From: Chloroflexota bacterium
GTDB lineage: Bacteria; Chloroflexota; Dehalococcoidia; Lucifugimonadales; Lucifugimonadaceae
Assembly: GCA_018650845.1 (NCBI GenBank)
Contig: JABIFF010000006.1
Location: forward strand, 1 to 64,000
Direction of reading: 5' to 3'
Length of the DNA: 64,000 nt
Shown here: positions 15,685 to 24,854 of the stretch, in pieces
Layout of the letters: each line of letters begins with the position of its first letter
Position numbering within the stretch: the stretch's first letter is position 1
Notes under the pieces: generated by a model
The model's input: only the letters and a program-made list of their open reading frames with translations
Told to the model about the DNA's origin: nothing
Databases searched by the model: none
Made by a program: the position numbers and the translations under genes

Positions 15685-17859
15685 TTAGGCAGCGTCCTCC
15701 ACTTGTTCTGATGTTCTAGCTGCTTCTAATTCACGAAGCTCTTGGATTTCTTTGAGCTCGTTCTCGAGTTCTTCGATTTCCTTGAGTTCACTTTCAAGGT
15801 CGTCCTGCTGTTCATCAGCAATCGTTGCTTTTCTTGAACGCATACCAACGCCACTTATGAGTGTTGGAATATCCATAATCAGAACCACTCGACCATCACC
15901 GAGAATCGATGCGCCCGAGACACCGCGTGCTCCGCCGACGTATTCGCCAAGCGATTTCACTACGATTTCCTGTGGTTCATTCAGTTCATCAACCGCGAAG
16001 CCTGCGAGCCGATCTCCAACTCGTGCTACCACGACGTGAAGTTCTTCTTCCATATCTCGTTTGCCATCGGTAAGACCAGTAGCTTCAGATAATGAGATCA
16101 ACGGGATAACGTCGTCTCGTAATCGGAACACTTCTCGTCCACTGATAGTCGAAATCTCGGAAGGTTTCAGTTTCACAGCTTCTAGTACATATGCGAGAGG
16201 TACTGCACAAAGCGTGCCGTCCGTTTCAACCAATATCGATTGAACAGTTGCAAGCGTGAGTGGTAATCGGGCAGTGAATATAGATCCCTTGCCAACCGTG
16301 CTTTCCACTTCAACGAAACCATTGATGGCTTCGATGTTGGATTTCACGATGTCCATTCCCACACCACGACCCGAAACTTCGGTTGCCTGCTCCTTAGTAG
16401 AAGCTCCGGCCATCCAAATAAGCTCGACTGCCTCAGCATCCGTAAGGCGTGAAGCTGTTTCCTCGGTGATCAGTCCCTTCTTTACAAAGGAAGCTTTGAT
16501 CTTTTCAGGATGAATTCCGGCACCATCGTCTTCCACGGTTAGAACAATGTGATTCTGTTCGTGGAATGCAGAAAGCTTGATTACGCCCTCTTCAGGTTTG
16601 CCAGCAGCGACTCGGTCTTCTTTCGATTCAAGACCATGATCGAGCGCGTTCCTGAGCATGTGCACCAGGGGATCGCGGATCTTCTCGATAACAGTTCGAT
16701 CGATTTCAGTATCGCCACCCTCGATTTGTAGATCGATGGGCTTGTCGAGTGACTTCGAAAGGTCTCGCATCATTCGTGGGAACGATGAGAACACGGTTCC
16801 AACTGGAAGCATGCGGACTTTCATGAAGTCTTCTTGCAAATCATTTACGACTTTCACCACGTGTGATGAAGTCTTACCGAGTGATTCAATCAACTCGTCA
16901 GCTTTGTACTTTGCAGCGAGTGATCGTCCGATCTGCTGCAAGCGAGTTCGGTCAATAACCAGTTCACCGATCAGGTTCATCAGGTTGTCGAGTCGGTCGA
17001 CATCGATTCTGACAGTCGTAGCTGCAGCCTTCTTAGGAGCGTCTGCTGACCCACCGGCTGTTGGAACAACCTGTGCTGCTGCTACTGGAGCCGCTACCTG
17101 GGTCGCTTTTGCTGAATCTGCGTCGAATGGAGTGATCGAAACATCGCCAATGTCCTGAACAGCCAAAGCGAGCTGTGTCAGGTCGTCGATAGATTTGTCG
17201 GAACCGACAATCGCTGTGAAAGATTTCCCGTTAGCTTCAGCCTGAATATCATCAAGAGTGGGGTTGGCCGCGATTAGCCGAGCAGTGTCTGATAGTTCCG
17301 TGGTCAACTGGAACAGACGTATAGAGGCGAACATCTCATCGCCAGTTACAGCGGCGTTTATCTGGTAAACGGTCTCGCCTGAAGCCAATGATGTTGTGAT
17401 GTCGCTGAGGATTTCGTCTGTAATAGATATAGATGCGGAAGCGCCGTCGTCAGTCGACTCGGTGGCTTCGATGCCCATGCATGCTTCTAGCTCGGCAACG
17501 AGAGATGCGAAGTCAACTTCGACTCCCTGTTCATCGATGAGCTCGTCAGTGAGAACTCTAAGGACGTCGAGCGAGTGGAGTAGTGCATCGACTACTTGCG
17601 ATGTGACAGATACTTCTTGGTTGCGGAGTTTGTCGAGCAAGCTCTCCATAGCGTGGGCAACCTCGGTCATAGCCGTGTAGCCCAGCATTGCCGAAGAACC
17701 CTTAAGAGTATGAGCCGCACGGAAAATTCCGGCGAGGCCCTCCTCAGTGGTTTCTTTCTCAAGACGAATTACTTCGTCATCAAGAAGCTGAAGTTGTTCT
17801 TCAGCCTCTTCAAGAAATACTTTTAGATCCTCAGAAGTGATGTCATCCGCAAGTTGCAT
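15685..17859 (-). CDS. cheA: Chemotaxis histidine kinase CheA
   Basis: A 724-residue CheA. It has an Hpt domain with phosphorylated His50 in AAHTLKGSS, a linker and CheY/CheB-binding-like region (about 160-250), a dimerisation segment (about 285-345), an ATPase domain (about 345-535; N-box HMLRNALDHG with Asn404, G-boxes DDGAGI and GRGVGMD), a CheW-like regulatory domain (about 540-675) and an unusual acidic coiled-coil tail (about 678-724) made of repeated LESELKEIEEL-type blocks. It phosphorylates CheY and CheB in response to receptors. It is the first gene of the leftward che operon. No separate cheW is present nearby, so coupling must rely on a cheW elsewhere. Confidence 0.96.
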   Translation of the reverse strand: MQLADDITSEDLKVFLEEAEEQLQLLDDEVIRLEKETTEEGLAGIFRAAHTLKGSSAMLGYTAMTEVAHAMESLLDKLRNQEVSVTSQVVDALLHSLDVLRVLTDELIDEQGVEVDFASLVAELEACMGIEATESTDDGASASISITDEILSDITTSLASGETVYQINAAVTGDEMFASIRLFQLTTELSDTARLIAANPTLDDIQAEANGKSFTAIVGSDKSIDDLTQLALAVQDIGDVSITPFDADSAKATQVAAPVAAAQVVPTAGGSADAPKKAAATTVRIDVDRLDNLMNLIGELVIDRTRLQQIGRSLAAKYKADELIESLGKTSSHVVKVVNDLQEDFMKVRMLPVGTVFSSFPRMMRDLSKSLDKPIDLQIEGGDTEIDRTVIEKIRDPLVHMLRNALDHGLESKEDRVAAGKPEEGVIKLSAFHEQNHIVLTVEDDGAGIHPEKIKASFVKKGLITEETASRLTDAEAVELIWMAGASTKEQATEVSGRGVGMDIVKSNIEAINGFVEVESTVGKGSIFTARLPLTLATVQSILVETDGTLCAVPLAYVLEAVKLKPSEISTISGREVFRLRDDVIPLISLSEATGLTDGKRDMEEELHVVVARVGDRLAGFAVDELNEPQEIVVKSLGEYVGGARGVSGASILGDGRVVLIMDIPTLISGVGMRSRKATIADEQQDDLESELKEIEELENELKEIQELRELEAARTSEQVEDAA

Positions 17860-18240
17860 TATTCAACGCTTTCAATTCGCCCTTACTACCTATTACGACC
17901 GACTGACGAGCCAGTTGCGCAATATTCATAGAGGACGTGTGCCCCGTGATACACCGGCCGGAATCTAGTAGACATTTGCCCCCGTCTGACCAGATCCGTC
18001 TGCATCACTGTTCAAGTAAACGTCTGCCCAAGCTTCTAAACATCGGTGATTGAGCGGGAGCACCTTGCGGAATTCTGCAAGTAAGGCTCCCTATTGCATC
18101 TTGTGCAATCCACTGCAACACCTCCCCAAACTGGTGAAATAGAACCTGATTCGAACGTGTGGACCAATCGGAATTGGGCGCGCAAATTCGCCAACAGCAA
18201 GTTGATACTGCTGGCGATTATTCGCTAATGCTGAAGTGGT
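17860..18240. other. Intergenic region upstream of cheA
   Basis: The 381 bases between cheA and the ThDP enzyme gene hold no convincing reading frame. They should contain the che operon promoter, but no box pair stands out. Near the right end, 18189-18215 forms an imperfect inverted repeat (CGCCAACAG / CTGCTGGCG) that may end transcription of the ThDP gene; it lacks a good T-tract. Confidence 0.5.
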
Positions 18241-19899
18241 TTAGAGCGAACCGTCGATGATCATATCGATAACAGCTGGCTTACCTGAGTCGATTGCAGA
18301 ATTCACTGCTGAATCGATATCGGCAGGGTCTTCAACCCTGATTCCTTGCATACCGTAAGCCTGGGCTTGAGCCGCAAAATCGATCGGATTAGGGAAGTCC
18401 ATCGCAAAGTAGGAATCAGGCTGATCCAGCGCGTTCAAGCGGTGGTAGTGATTCATATTCACCTTGAGTACTCGGTATGAAGCGTTGTTACAAATAACGA
18501 ATACTGCTGGGATGTCTGAATTCACAGCGGTCCATAGAGCCTGCACCGTCATGATGGCACTTCCGTCGCCGATAACGCCAACTGCTGGCTGATCGGGGCT
18601 GCCGAGCTTCACGCCCATCACAGCTCCCATGCCCCAGCCAATCGCCTGCCCACGGCAACCGTAGTACGTTCCCTGCGTCGAAGGCGAGAGAGCCTCGAAC
18701 AGCAATCCGCCGGTGCTTACTGAATCGTTGAACACTGCTGAATTGTCGGGAAGAGCTTTTGCAAGATGATCGGCCATCATCGCCGGTGACATTGGTCGCC
18801 CTTTGGCAGAAATACCTGCGAGCTGTCTGAAGGCCTCGATTCGAGCCGCACTTTCCGCTGCAGCTTCCTGTTTGCGTCCCGTAGCGGCTTCCGATTGCGC
18901 ACCGTTAAGACCGCTTTGTAGTGCCTCGGCAAGCTGCCCGAGCGCCTTGCCAGGAGAAGCCAAGATACCCATATCGGTAGGTTCCGATTTTCCGATCTCA
19001 CCAGAGTTGATGTCGATGTGAATCAGTTTTGAGTTTGCAGCAACGAACTGACCCGGCTGATAGAAGAAATCTTCGAACACAGGACAACCGACAGCAACTA
19101 CAACATCGGCAGCGCGCACCGCTGCGACTGCTTCAGCCGTTCGCATGTTCAAGTTGCCCTGCCACAGCGGGTGATCAGCAGGGAAGTTGACGCTAGTCGA
19201 TCCATGACCGTAAGCGCGCATGCCTCCTGCTTCGGCAACGGCCACAGCAGCAGCAGTTCCCTGAGATTCACTGACACGATCGCCAACTATAAGGATGGGA
19301 CGATCTGCGCCTGCAACCAAACCGCAAATCTGATCGATGAGCTGTGGGTTGGCAGAAGGTGAAATATCGACATGTGCCGATGGAATTAGATCCACGTCAG
19401 CTTCGTCATCGAATGCGTTTGCTGACATAGCTACGAAAGCTGGTCCCGTCGGCGCAGTTCGCGCTTCCTGAAAAGCACGCCTTATTACTGAAGGAACTTG
19501 CTCAGCATGAGTAATCTCGGTGCTCCACTTGGAGTAAGGACGTGCCATATCGGCAAGATCAGATCGACCCGCAGCCAGCTTTCGGATGTCCTTGTTTCCA
19601 GCGGTCATAACCATGGGCGTTCCGCCGTAGAGCTGGTCGATCATTAAGGAAAGACCGTTCGACATACCGTTGTCGATGTGAAGGCTTACCAGTGGCACCT
19701 TGCCTGTCGAACGGGCGTAACCCTCGGCAAGCCCAACGGCGACACCTTCTTGCAGCACAAGCACATATTCGATCGATGGATATTGATCCATTACCGCCAT
19801 CATTGGCGCTTCGCTTGTGCCGGGGTTGCCGAACATGTATTCGACACCTTCTGCTTCGAACATCTTTAACAGTGCGTGCTTACCTGAGATCCGTGCCAA
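18241..19899 (-). CDS. Thiamine-diphosphate-dependent decarboxylase (benzoylformate decarboxylase-like)
   Basis: A 552-residue ThDP enzyme with the three usual domains. FGNPGTSE (about 23-30) and Glu51 in LQEGVAVG belong to the pyrimidine-binding domain; the diphosphate-binding motif runs from GDGSA (about 447) to CNNASY (about 477). The overall pattern is closest to benzoylformate decarboxylase (MdlC) and related 2-oxo acid decarboxylases, and less like acetolactate synthase, since no FAD-domain signature is obvious. It is the last gene of a leftward catabolic operon. The substrate is probably the 2-oxo acid made by the preceding enzymes, but that is inferred. Confidence 0.87.
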   Translation of the reverse strand: MARISGKHALLKMFEAEGVEYMFGNPGTSEAPMMAVMDQYPSIEYVLVLQEGVAVGLAEGYARSTGKVPLVSLHIDNGMSNGLSLMIDQLYGGTPMVMTAGNKDIRKLAAGRSDLADMARPYSKWSTEITHAEQVPSVIRRAFQEARTAPTGPAFVAMSANAFDDEADVDLIPSAHVDISPSANPQLIDQICGLVAGADRPILIVGDRVSESQGTAAAVAVAEAGGMRAYGHGSTSVNFPADHPLWQGNLNMRTAEAVAAVRAADVVVAVGCPVFEDFFYQPGQFVAANSKLIHIDINSGEIGKSEPTDMGILASPGKALGQLAEALQSGLNGAQSEAATGRKQEAAAESAARIEAFRQLAGISAKGRPMSPAMMADHLAKALPDNSAVFNDSVSTGGLLFEALSPSTQGTYYGCRGQAIGWGMGAVMGVKLGSPDQPAVGVIGDGSAIMTVQALWTAVNSDIPAVFVICNNASYRVLKVNMNHYHRLNALDQPDSYFAMDFPNPIDFAAQAQAYGMQGIRVEDPADIDSAVNSAIDSGKPAVIDMIIDGSL

Positions 19900-19958
19900 A
19901 ACAACAATTCCTTTTAGTTACTAGTGCTTATTTATTCGTGCTTCATGCGGGCTTCTGG

Positions 19959-21134
19959 TCAATTGCCGGAAGCTGCGTCAATCAAAATATTTCTAAACGC
20001 TTCTGCGACCTGTTCCACTTCACCGTCTTGAAGGTTCAGTGGGTCGATCCACATTAGATCAGGCTCGGGACGATAATCGACCTGAGCGTATATTCGTGGC
20101 GAACCCGATTTCAGACGTTCAGCGATCTCTGAATAGCTCGGACCCTTCCAGTTTTCGGCGAACGTTACCACCGTATGAGGTATGTAGTGGTCGTAGTTAT
20201 GCTTCACTTCTGCGGAAAGTCCGGGAATTTCAGTAATTTGATCGACGATGAAGTTCATCTGATCTCGATACCGCTTGGTCTCGGCTTCTTCATCAGTTGC
20301 GATGAACGCTTCTAGAGAGGCGAGTAATCCTGCGATCTCTTCCTTCGAGACTTTTTGCGCACGTGTCACGCCCGGGTTGGGAGCGTTGTTCAGTCGGGCG
20401 TATTCGATCCATTCCGGCTTACCCACTAAGAACCCGGTGCTCTGAGGTCCACGAACCGCCTTGCCGCCAGAGAAGCTGACGAGATCGGCACCCTGTGCGG
20501 TGAACTTCGTCAAATTTTCGCGTGGTGGAAGCATCGACGCACAATCGGCCAGAACGGGTAGTCCATGGCTATGAGCGAGATCAGCAAGATCTGGCAATGG
20601 AACTCCGAGTCCCTCTTTAAAGGGAGATTCAAGGTGAATCACGCCAGCCGTGTTTGGCCCTATAGCTGCTTCGATCTCTTCGATAGTGCAGTCGGTAGGG
20701 CGTCCCACCTCCACAAAACTAGAGCCGGGGCCAAGGTAGAGATGGTCGTATACAAATCGGTGACCACGCTGAATGATTAACTCGCTGGGCATGCCGTCGG
20801 TGATTGGCAATTGCTTAATCCGCGCTGGATCATCTTTCGCCATTGCAGCCGCCGCCTGAACGACCAATCCTCCAGATGCACCTGAGGTGATAGTGGCTGC
20901 TTCGTTTCCTGTGAGCTCAGCGATGCGTTCGCCAGCAGCAAGCAACAGTTCGTCCATATCGACGAATACTTCACTCATGGCTTCCATCGCCTCTATGGCT
21001 TCAGGACGCGGACGAGATCCGGAGTGCTTAGTATTTGGCCCACCAGCGTTGATGAGCGGCACAACTCCGAGCGAATCGATGATCGAGCGACCTGTCAGTC
21101 CACCCGCTAATTCGTCACCAGAGTGAGTTGCCAT
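19959..21134 (-). CDS. SelA-fold PLP-dependent lyase/aminotransferase-like enzyme
   Basis: A 391-residue PLP enzyme of the SelA/DgaE branch of fold type I. Asp197 in LADCAS and Lys225 in SFSGGKAVRGPQS are the expected cofactor ligands. The N-terminal LINAGGPNTKHSGSRP is typical of the group that includes D-glucosaminate-6-phosphate ammonia-lyase. It is about 70 residues shorter than true selenocysteine synthase and lies among catabolic genes, so I do not call it SelA. GGAG lies 9 bases before the ATG, within the end of the MFS gene (4-base gap), showing tight coupling. Confidence 0.82.
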   Translation of the reverse strand: MATHSGDELAGGLTGRSIIDSLGVVPLINAGGPNTKHSGSRPRPEAIEAMEAMSEVFVDMDELLLAAGERIAELTGNEAATITSGASGGLVVQAAAAMAKDDPARIKQLPITDGMPSELIIQRGHRFVYDHLYLGPGSSFVEVGRPTDCTIEEIEAAIGPNTAGVIHLESPFKEGLGVPLPDLADLAHSHGLPVLADCASMLPPRENLTKFTAQGADLVSFSGGKAVRGPQSTGFLVGKPEWIEYARLNNAPNPGVTRAQKVSKEEIAGLLASLEAFIATDEEAETKRYRDQMNFIVDQITEIPGLSAEVKHNYDHYIPHTVVTFAENWKGPSYSEIAERLKSGSPRIYAQVDYRPEPDLMWIDPLNLQDGEVEQVAEAFRNILIDAASGN

Positions 21135-21138
21135 GTGA

Positions 21139-22506
21139 TCAGTCTCCGCCCGCCGGACGAGCCTCTGCAGTAGTTAAATCTGAACCAGGAATCTCACCGG
21201 GTTTCTGTTCCATCTCTGGCCAGTTCGGAATCAGCTGCTTTCGAGTGTTTTCTAGAAGAACGATTGCCAGCGAGCCCATGAGGCTGAACGCTGCCGACAA
21301 GATGATGGCCCACGTGTAGCCACCTGTGATGTCGAACACCATTCCCGGAATCACTCCACCCAGCGCCATTCCAAGCCCTGCGCCCAGCAGCTGCCAGCCG
21401 TAGGTTGTACCCATTGGCGTGTGACCAAAGTATTTTCGAATAAGCACTGGGAAGGCAGTGCCTTCACCGCCGTAAGGAATCGCCCAGACGACTGCGAAAA
21501 TGTAGAAATCGAGAGTCGAATCTGCGGTGAGTAGAAGGAATACTCCAACTCCCTGACCGAAGAACGACAGGAACATAACTGCCTTCGGGCTCATTTTCTC
21601 CGAAAGCACTGGCGCCAAGAAACGAGTCGAAACACTGACAATCGATATGGTCGTCAGCACTCCTGCGGCAGTTAGAGGACCCAGTCCCTTGGATATTCCA
21701 AGTGGAATAATTCCAACCAGAATTACGGCGTGCCCGACACAACCTAAGAAGTGAATATTAATCAGGTTCCAGAAAGCGTTTGTCTTGTAGACGTAGCCCT
21801 GGAATTCCTTCTGGGTCGATACAAATACGTTCCCGCTGGTTATCAACGGATTGTCGTCGGCTTTGGTGCCGTAGGCGATCTTTCCTGCGTCTTCTGGGGT
21901 GTTTTTGAAGAACAGCAGGATGACTATCAGTGTGCCTGTGCCGACTATGCCGACCACCATGAACGCCTGACTCCAACCTACGGTAGCGAATAGCACTGCG
22001 AGTGCCTGAACAACAAGCGCAGGACCGAGGCTCCAGGAAACCATCATTATTCCGGTGCCGAGCCCCAGATGTCGTCTGAACCATGCTGCTACAGCCGGTA
22101 CAACTGGAACCAGCAACAGAGCTTGAGAAACACCAAACACGATGCCGTATGCAACGTAGAGTTCCCAGATTTCTTTGGTCTGCGAAGTCCACATCATTCC
22201 GATGAAGAACAACACTGTTCCAGCGGTCATAGTTCTTCGTGCGCCAAATCGATTTCCGAGCCAACCTGCCATTGGCGAGGATAGGGCGGTGACGATCGAC
22301 ATTAGGGCATATGCGAGACCGATAGATCCCGGCGACCATCCAAACGCTTCCACGAGAGGATCGACCAATACACCGAATGCCATTCGTATGGCGGCTCCAA
22401 CCATTTGAACCACGCCGGCGATAGCGACGATCACCCATGCGTAATGAGCGATGGTGTGCTCTTCGAGGCCAAATTTTCTGTCGAACCAGAGTGCTGCGTT
22501 TCGCAT
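21139..22506 (-). CDS. MFS transporter
   Basis: A 455-residue major facilitator superfamily permease with about 12 hydrophobic segments and the loop 2-3 motif GWLGNRFGARRT. It resembles oxalate:formate antiporter/monocarboxylate porter-like MFS proteins of the OFA type (PF07690), which carry organic acids. It lies between an enolase-superfamily enzyme and a PLP enzyme, so it probably imports the acid that the operon degrades. It ends with a cytoplasmic Pro/Glu-rich tail. The preceding one-helix protein gene is only 11 bases upstream. Confidence 0.9.
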   Translation of the reverse strand: MRNAALWFDRKFGLEEHTIAHYAWVIVAIAGVVQMVGAAIRMAFGVLVDPLVEAFGWSPGSIGLAYALMSIVTALSSPMAGWLGNRFGARRTMTAGTVLFFIGMMWTSQTKEIWELYVAYGIVFGVSQALLLVPVVPAVAAWFRRHLGLGTGIMMVSWSLGPALVVQALAVLFATVGWSQAFMVVGIVGTGTLIVILLFFKNTPEDAGKIAYGTKADDNPLITSGNVFVSTQKEFQGYVYKTNAFWNLINIHFLGCVGHAVILVGIIPLGISKGLGPLTAAGVLTTISIVSVSTRFLAPVLSEKMSPKAVMFLSFFGQGVGVFLLLTADSTLDFYIFAVVWAIPYGGEGTAFPVLIRKYFGHTPMGTTYGWQLLGAGLGMALGGVIPGMVFDITGGYTWAIILSAAFSLMGSLAIVLLENTRKQLIPNWPEMEQKPGEIPGSDLTTAEARPAGGD

Positions 22507-22517
22507 GGATCAGTTAT

Positions 22518-22778
22518 TTAGTGAAGAGGACAGGCAAATACGAGCCCGTCTTCCCACCATTCACCCTCAACCTGAGTTTCTGAGATCCCTGCTGCTTGGG
22601 CCCTATTTTCAATTCGATCAGACGAAGCCCACGCACCAAAATAGATCAGCACTGCGAGAGTGCCGATGACAGACGACATGAGAAGTCCGAACCCGAGCAT
22701 GGGGCGGCGTTTTATCTCGAAACCGTCGAGCTCTGGCGAGTTGCCATCAAGTGGCTGAATTGGTGCATCCGCTTTCAT
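22518..22778 (-). CDS. Small single-helix membrane protein
   Basis: An 86-residue protein with one strong transmembrane helix (about 27-50: a run of Leu, Met, Val, Ile and Ala ending in IYFGAWAS). The N-terminus is polar and ends in the basic KRR, predicting a cytoplasmic N-terminus; the C-terminal 35 residues would be outside and contain one Cys. No family is recognised. Its place between the enolase-type gene and the MFS gene suggests an accessory subunit of the transporter, as seen with small partners of other carriers, but this is inference. Confidence 0.6.
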   Translation of the reverse strand: MKADAPIQPLDGNSPELDGFEIKRRPMLGFGLLMSSVIGTLAVLIYFGAWASSDRIENRAQAAGISETQVEGEWWEDGLVFACPLH

Positions 22779-22836
22779 CGGAAGATCATACGCCGCCCCG
22801 AGGGTGTTTAGGCGAACGATCAGTCGAAGGTTATGA

Positions 22837-23952
22837 CTATGAAAGCGTGGCTATTTTGTGTGCCGCAATCCACTCTTCATCGAGTTCGATTCCGAGTCCG
22901 GGTCCTGTCGGAACTTCCAGATTGCCGCGTTCGTTGATCTTCAGCTCCTCTTTTACACCCCACTGATGTACCTCTTTAGGCATCCAATATTCGAAGTATG
23001 TGCAGTTCATCGATGAGCAGATCACGTGTAGGTTAGCGGCGTTCAATGCAGAACTGCCGGCAAGCCCGACTTCGCAAACCTTGTGGAATCCTTCGACGAG
23101 AGCCATCTGCTTTTTGAGACCGGTGATCCCGAGTTTTCGTACCGTTCCGCGAACCAATCGCACCGCGTTCTGTTGGAGGAAATTAGCTGCCTCATGGAAC
23201 AAGAAGCCTGTTGTGTCGCTCATGTTCAATGGTGTTTCTAGTCGATTGGTCAATTCCTTGATTGCCTCGATATCGTTGGCCGGAATCGGGTCTTCGTACC
23301 AAAAATAGTCGTTCGCATCGAGTGCATGCCCGACGTACAGAGCTTCACGGAACGTGTAGCCATGGTTGCGATCGAGCATCAGCGTCATTTCATCGCCAAC
23401 TGCCTCACGCACCTTCGCAGCTGCTATCGCTGCCTGCTTGTAGTGAAGAGGTCCAGGGTGCATTTTGTATGCACTAAATCCGTCGGCCTTGAGTTGCAAA
23501 GCCTCTTCAACAAATCCTTCTACCGTGTCGTGGCGCGGCGGGTAAGTTGCGTAGATAGGCACTTCAGTTCGAGCGGTTCCGAGCAATTTGTGAATCGGCT
23601 GCCCGGCTGCTTTGCCTTCGATGTCCCAGAGCGCTACATCCAGCGGCGCCCATACGGGTTCGATCACTGCGCCGTGTCCGGCGATCACATCAAGCTGACT
23701 CCACAACCACTCTCGATCAGACGAATCACGCCCCATCATCGCTGGCTTCAGCGTTTTGATCAGTGTGTCCATCCACTGCGACGAATTCCCGGCTTGAGTT
23801 CCAACAAACGCGTGACCCTCAATGCCGTTGTCAGTGGTCACCCTAAGCACGCCCTGAGTGGTCGTGCCGCCAAGATCAGCTCGTTCATCCTGAACTCTTA
23901 CAGGGGGAGTGCGTCGTTCGATTACGTCGATAGTGATATCGGTGATTTTCAT
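22837..23952 (-). CDS. Mandelate racemase/muconate lactonizing enzyme (enolase superfamily)
   Basis: A 371-residue enolase-superfamily enzyme. The barrel shows Lys163 in YKMHPG, and metal ligands Asp194 in MLDRNHGY, Glu220 in WYEDP and Asp246 in MSDTTG. The pattern suits a sugar-acid dehydratase or racemase, but the general acid at the end of the barrel is not obvious. The frame is open to 24045, yet family members begin at the MKITDITI-type start, so the ATG at 23952 is chosen. First gene of a five-gene leftward operon with a transporter, PLP enzyme and ThDP decarboxylase. Confidence 0.87.
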   Translation of the reverse strand: MKITDITIDVIERRTPPVRVQDERADLGGTTTQGVLRVTTDNGIEGHAFVGTQAGNSSQWMDTLIKTLKPAMMGRDSSDREWLWSQLDVIAGHGAVIEPVWAPLDVALWDIEGKAAGQPIHKLLGTARTEVPIYATYPPRHDTVEGFVEEALQLKADGFSAYKMHPGPLHYKQAAIAAAKVREAVGDEMTLMLDRNHGYTFREALYVGHALDANDYFWYEDPIPANDIEAIKELTNRLETPLNMSDTTGFLFHEAANFLQQNAVRLVRGTVRKLGITGLKKQMALVEGFHKVCEVGLAGSSALNAANLHVICSSMNCTYFEYWMPKEVHQWGVKEELKINERGNLEVPTGPGLGIELDEEWIAAHKIATLS

Positions 23953-24213
23953 ATTTCTGTAGATGGCCTCAAACCGTGAGTTGGATACATGCCGATTCGC
24001 TAATTGATCTGACACGAATTTCTGCATTGGGGATACTACATGCACTCTCCCGCTAGTGCCGCAATAGGGCTTTTCTCCTAGTCGACTTGCAACTTACACG
24101 GTTACGTTGGTGGCTATGCTTTCGAGACAATCGAATAACTAATACCACCTCCGTAACGCTTAATTGCGGTTACGTCAGATGCGGCTAATCCCGCGGAGGC
24201 GCTTGTACTAAAT

Positions 24214-24741
24214 ATGGATCACTGGACAGACGATCGACGAATTCACTCGCTCATGACTCATCTCGGAAAAACCGGGAAGACAGGTAAACCCACTCGTAGC
24301 GCTTTTGTTGCTGAGCAGGTTAGCGACATCATGATCAAGATCGAGCCGCGTGTTGCGGAGCTACGTACAGTGAACAAAGAGCTTGACAGTCATCTTGCAA
24401 AGCTAGGCGCTATGCAAGATCTGATCGCCAACAAAGCTCGGCACGCCGAAGGTATCAAGATCGAATTCGAAGGTGCTAAAGAAGACCTTCTGAGCCAGAA
24501 TCCAAATGCCGATGTCGATGCTTTCAACAAAGACCTCCGATCCGCTTTGGCTGATCTTGAGGACGACTTCAAGAAGGCAAGTAAAGATATCGATGGCGTA
24601 AAGCAGACAATTCGTGTGAAACGAACTACGATGCGAGGCATCGAAGACCGCATGAAAATGTACGAAAATCAGGTCTTCAAGCACATTAATCAGCTGATGA
24701 AAGCTGCTCAGAGTAAAGCTGCTCAGCAGAAATCTGCGTAA
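24214..24741 (+). CDS. Coiled-coil protein of unknown function
   Basis: A 175-residue hydrophilic protein with no recognised family. After a basic N-terminus (about 1-30), nearly the whole chain is predicted helix with heptad-like spacing, rich in Lys, Asp and Glu, ending in a short KAAQSKAAQQKS tail. No signal peptide or membrane segment is present. The ATG at 24214 follows GGAGG by 14 bases, which is long; an in-frame ATG at 24253 is possible. A strong terminator follows at 24802-24830, so it is transcribed alone. Confidence 0.65.
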   Translation: MDHWTDDRRIHSLMTHLGKTGKTGKPTRSAFVAEQVSDIMIKIEPRVAELRTVNKELDSHLAKLGAMQDLIANKARHAEGIKIEFEGAKEDLLSQNPNADVDAFNKDLRSALADLEDDFKKASKDIDGVKQTIRVKRTTMRGIEDRMKMYENQVFKHINQLMKAAQSKAAQQKSA

Positions 24742-24801
24742 CGTCAAAGCTGAGCGGCTGATAAACAGTTCGCAACAAGCTTCCTGAATAAGTAATCTAA
24801 C

Positions 24802-24830
24802 GGCACCTAGTTTCTAGGTGTCGTTTTCTT
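24802..24830 (+). terminator. Intrinsic terminator
   Basis: GGCACCTAG (24802-24810) pairs with CTAGGTGTC (24814-24822), with one G-T pair, around TTT, followed by GTTTTCTT. It ends transcription of the coiled-coil gene, and the next gene begins 25 bases later. Confidence 0.85.
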
Positions 24831-24854
24831 TTGCCTATCTGTTGGGAGATTCTG

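Noticed and set aside
19959-21134. Possible selenocysteine synthase SelA to go with the selenoprotein
   Set aside because: It has the same fold but is too short, lacks the N-terminal tRNA-binding domain, and sits in a catabolic operon. It is more like the DgaE-type lyases.
21758-22438. A 226-codon frame inside the MFS gene on the same strand
   Set aside because: It is an alternative frame with very high Arg/Ser content and no hydrophobic pattern, while the overlapping frame gives a clear 12-helix carrier.
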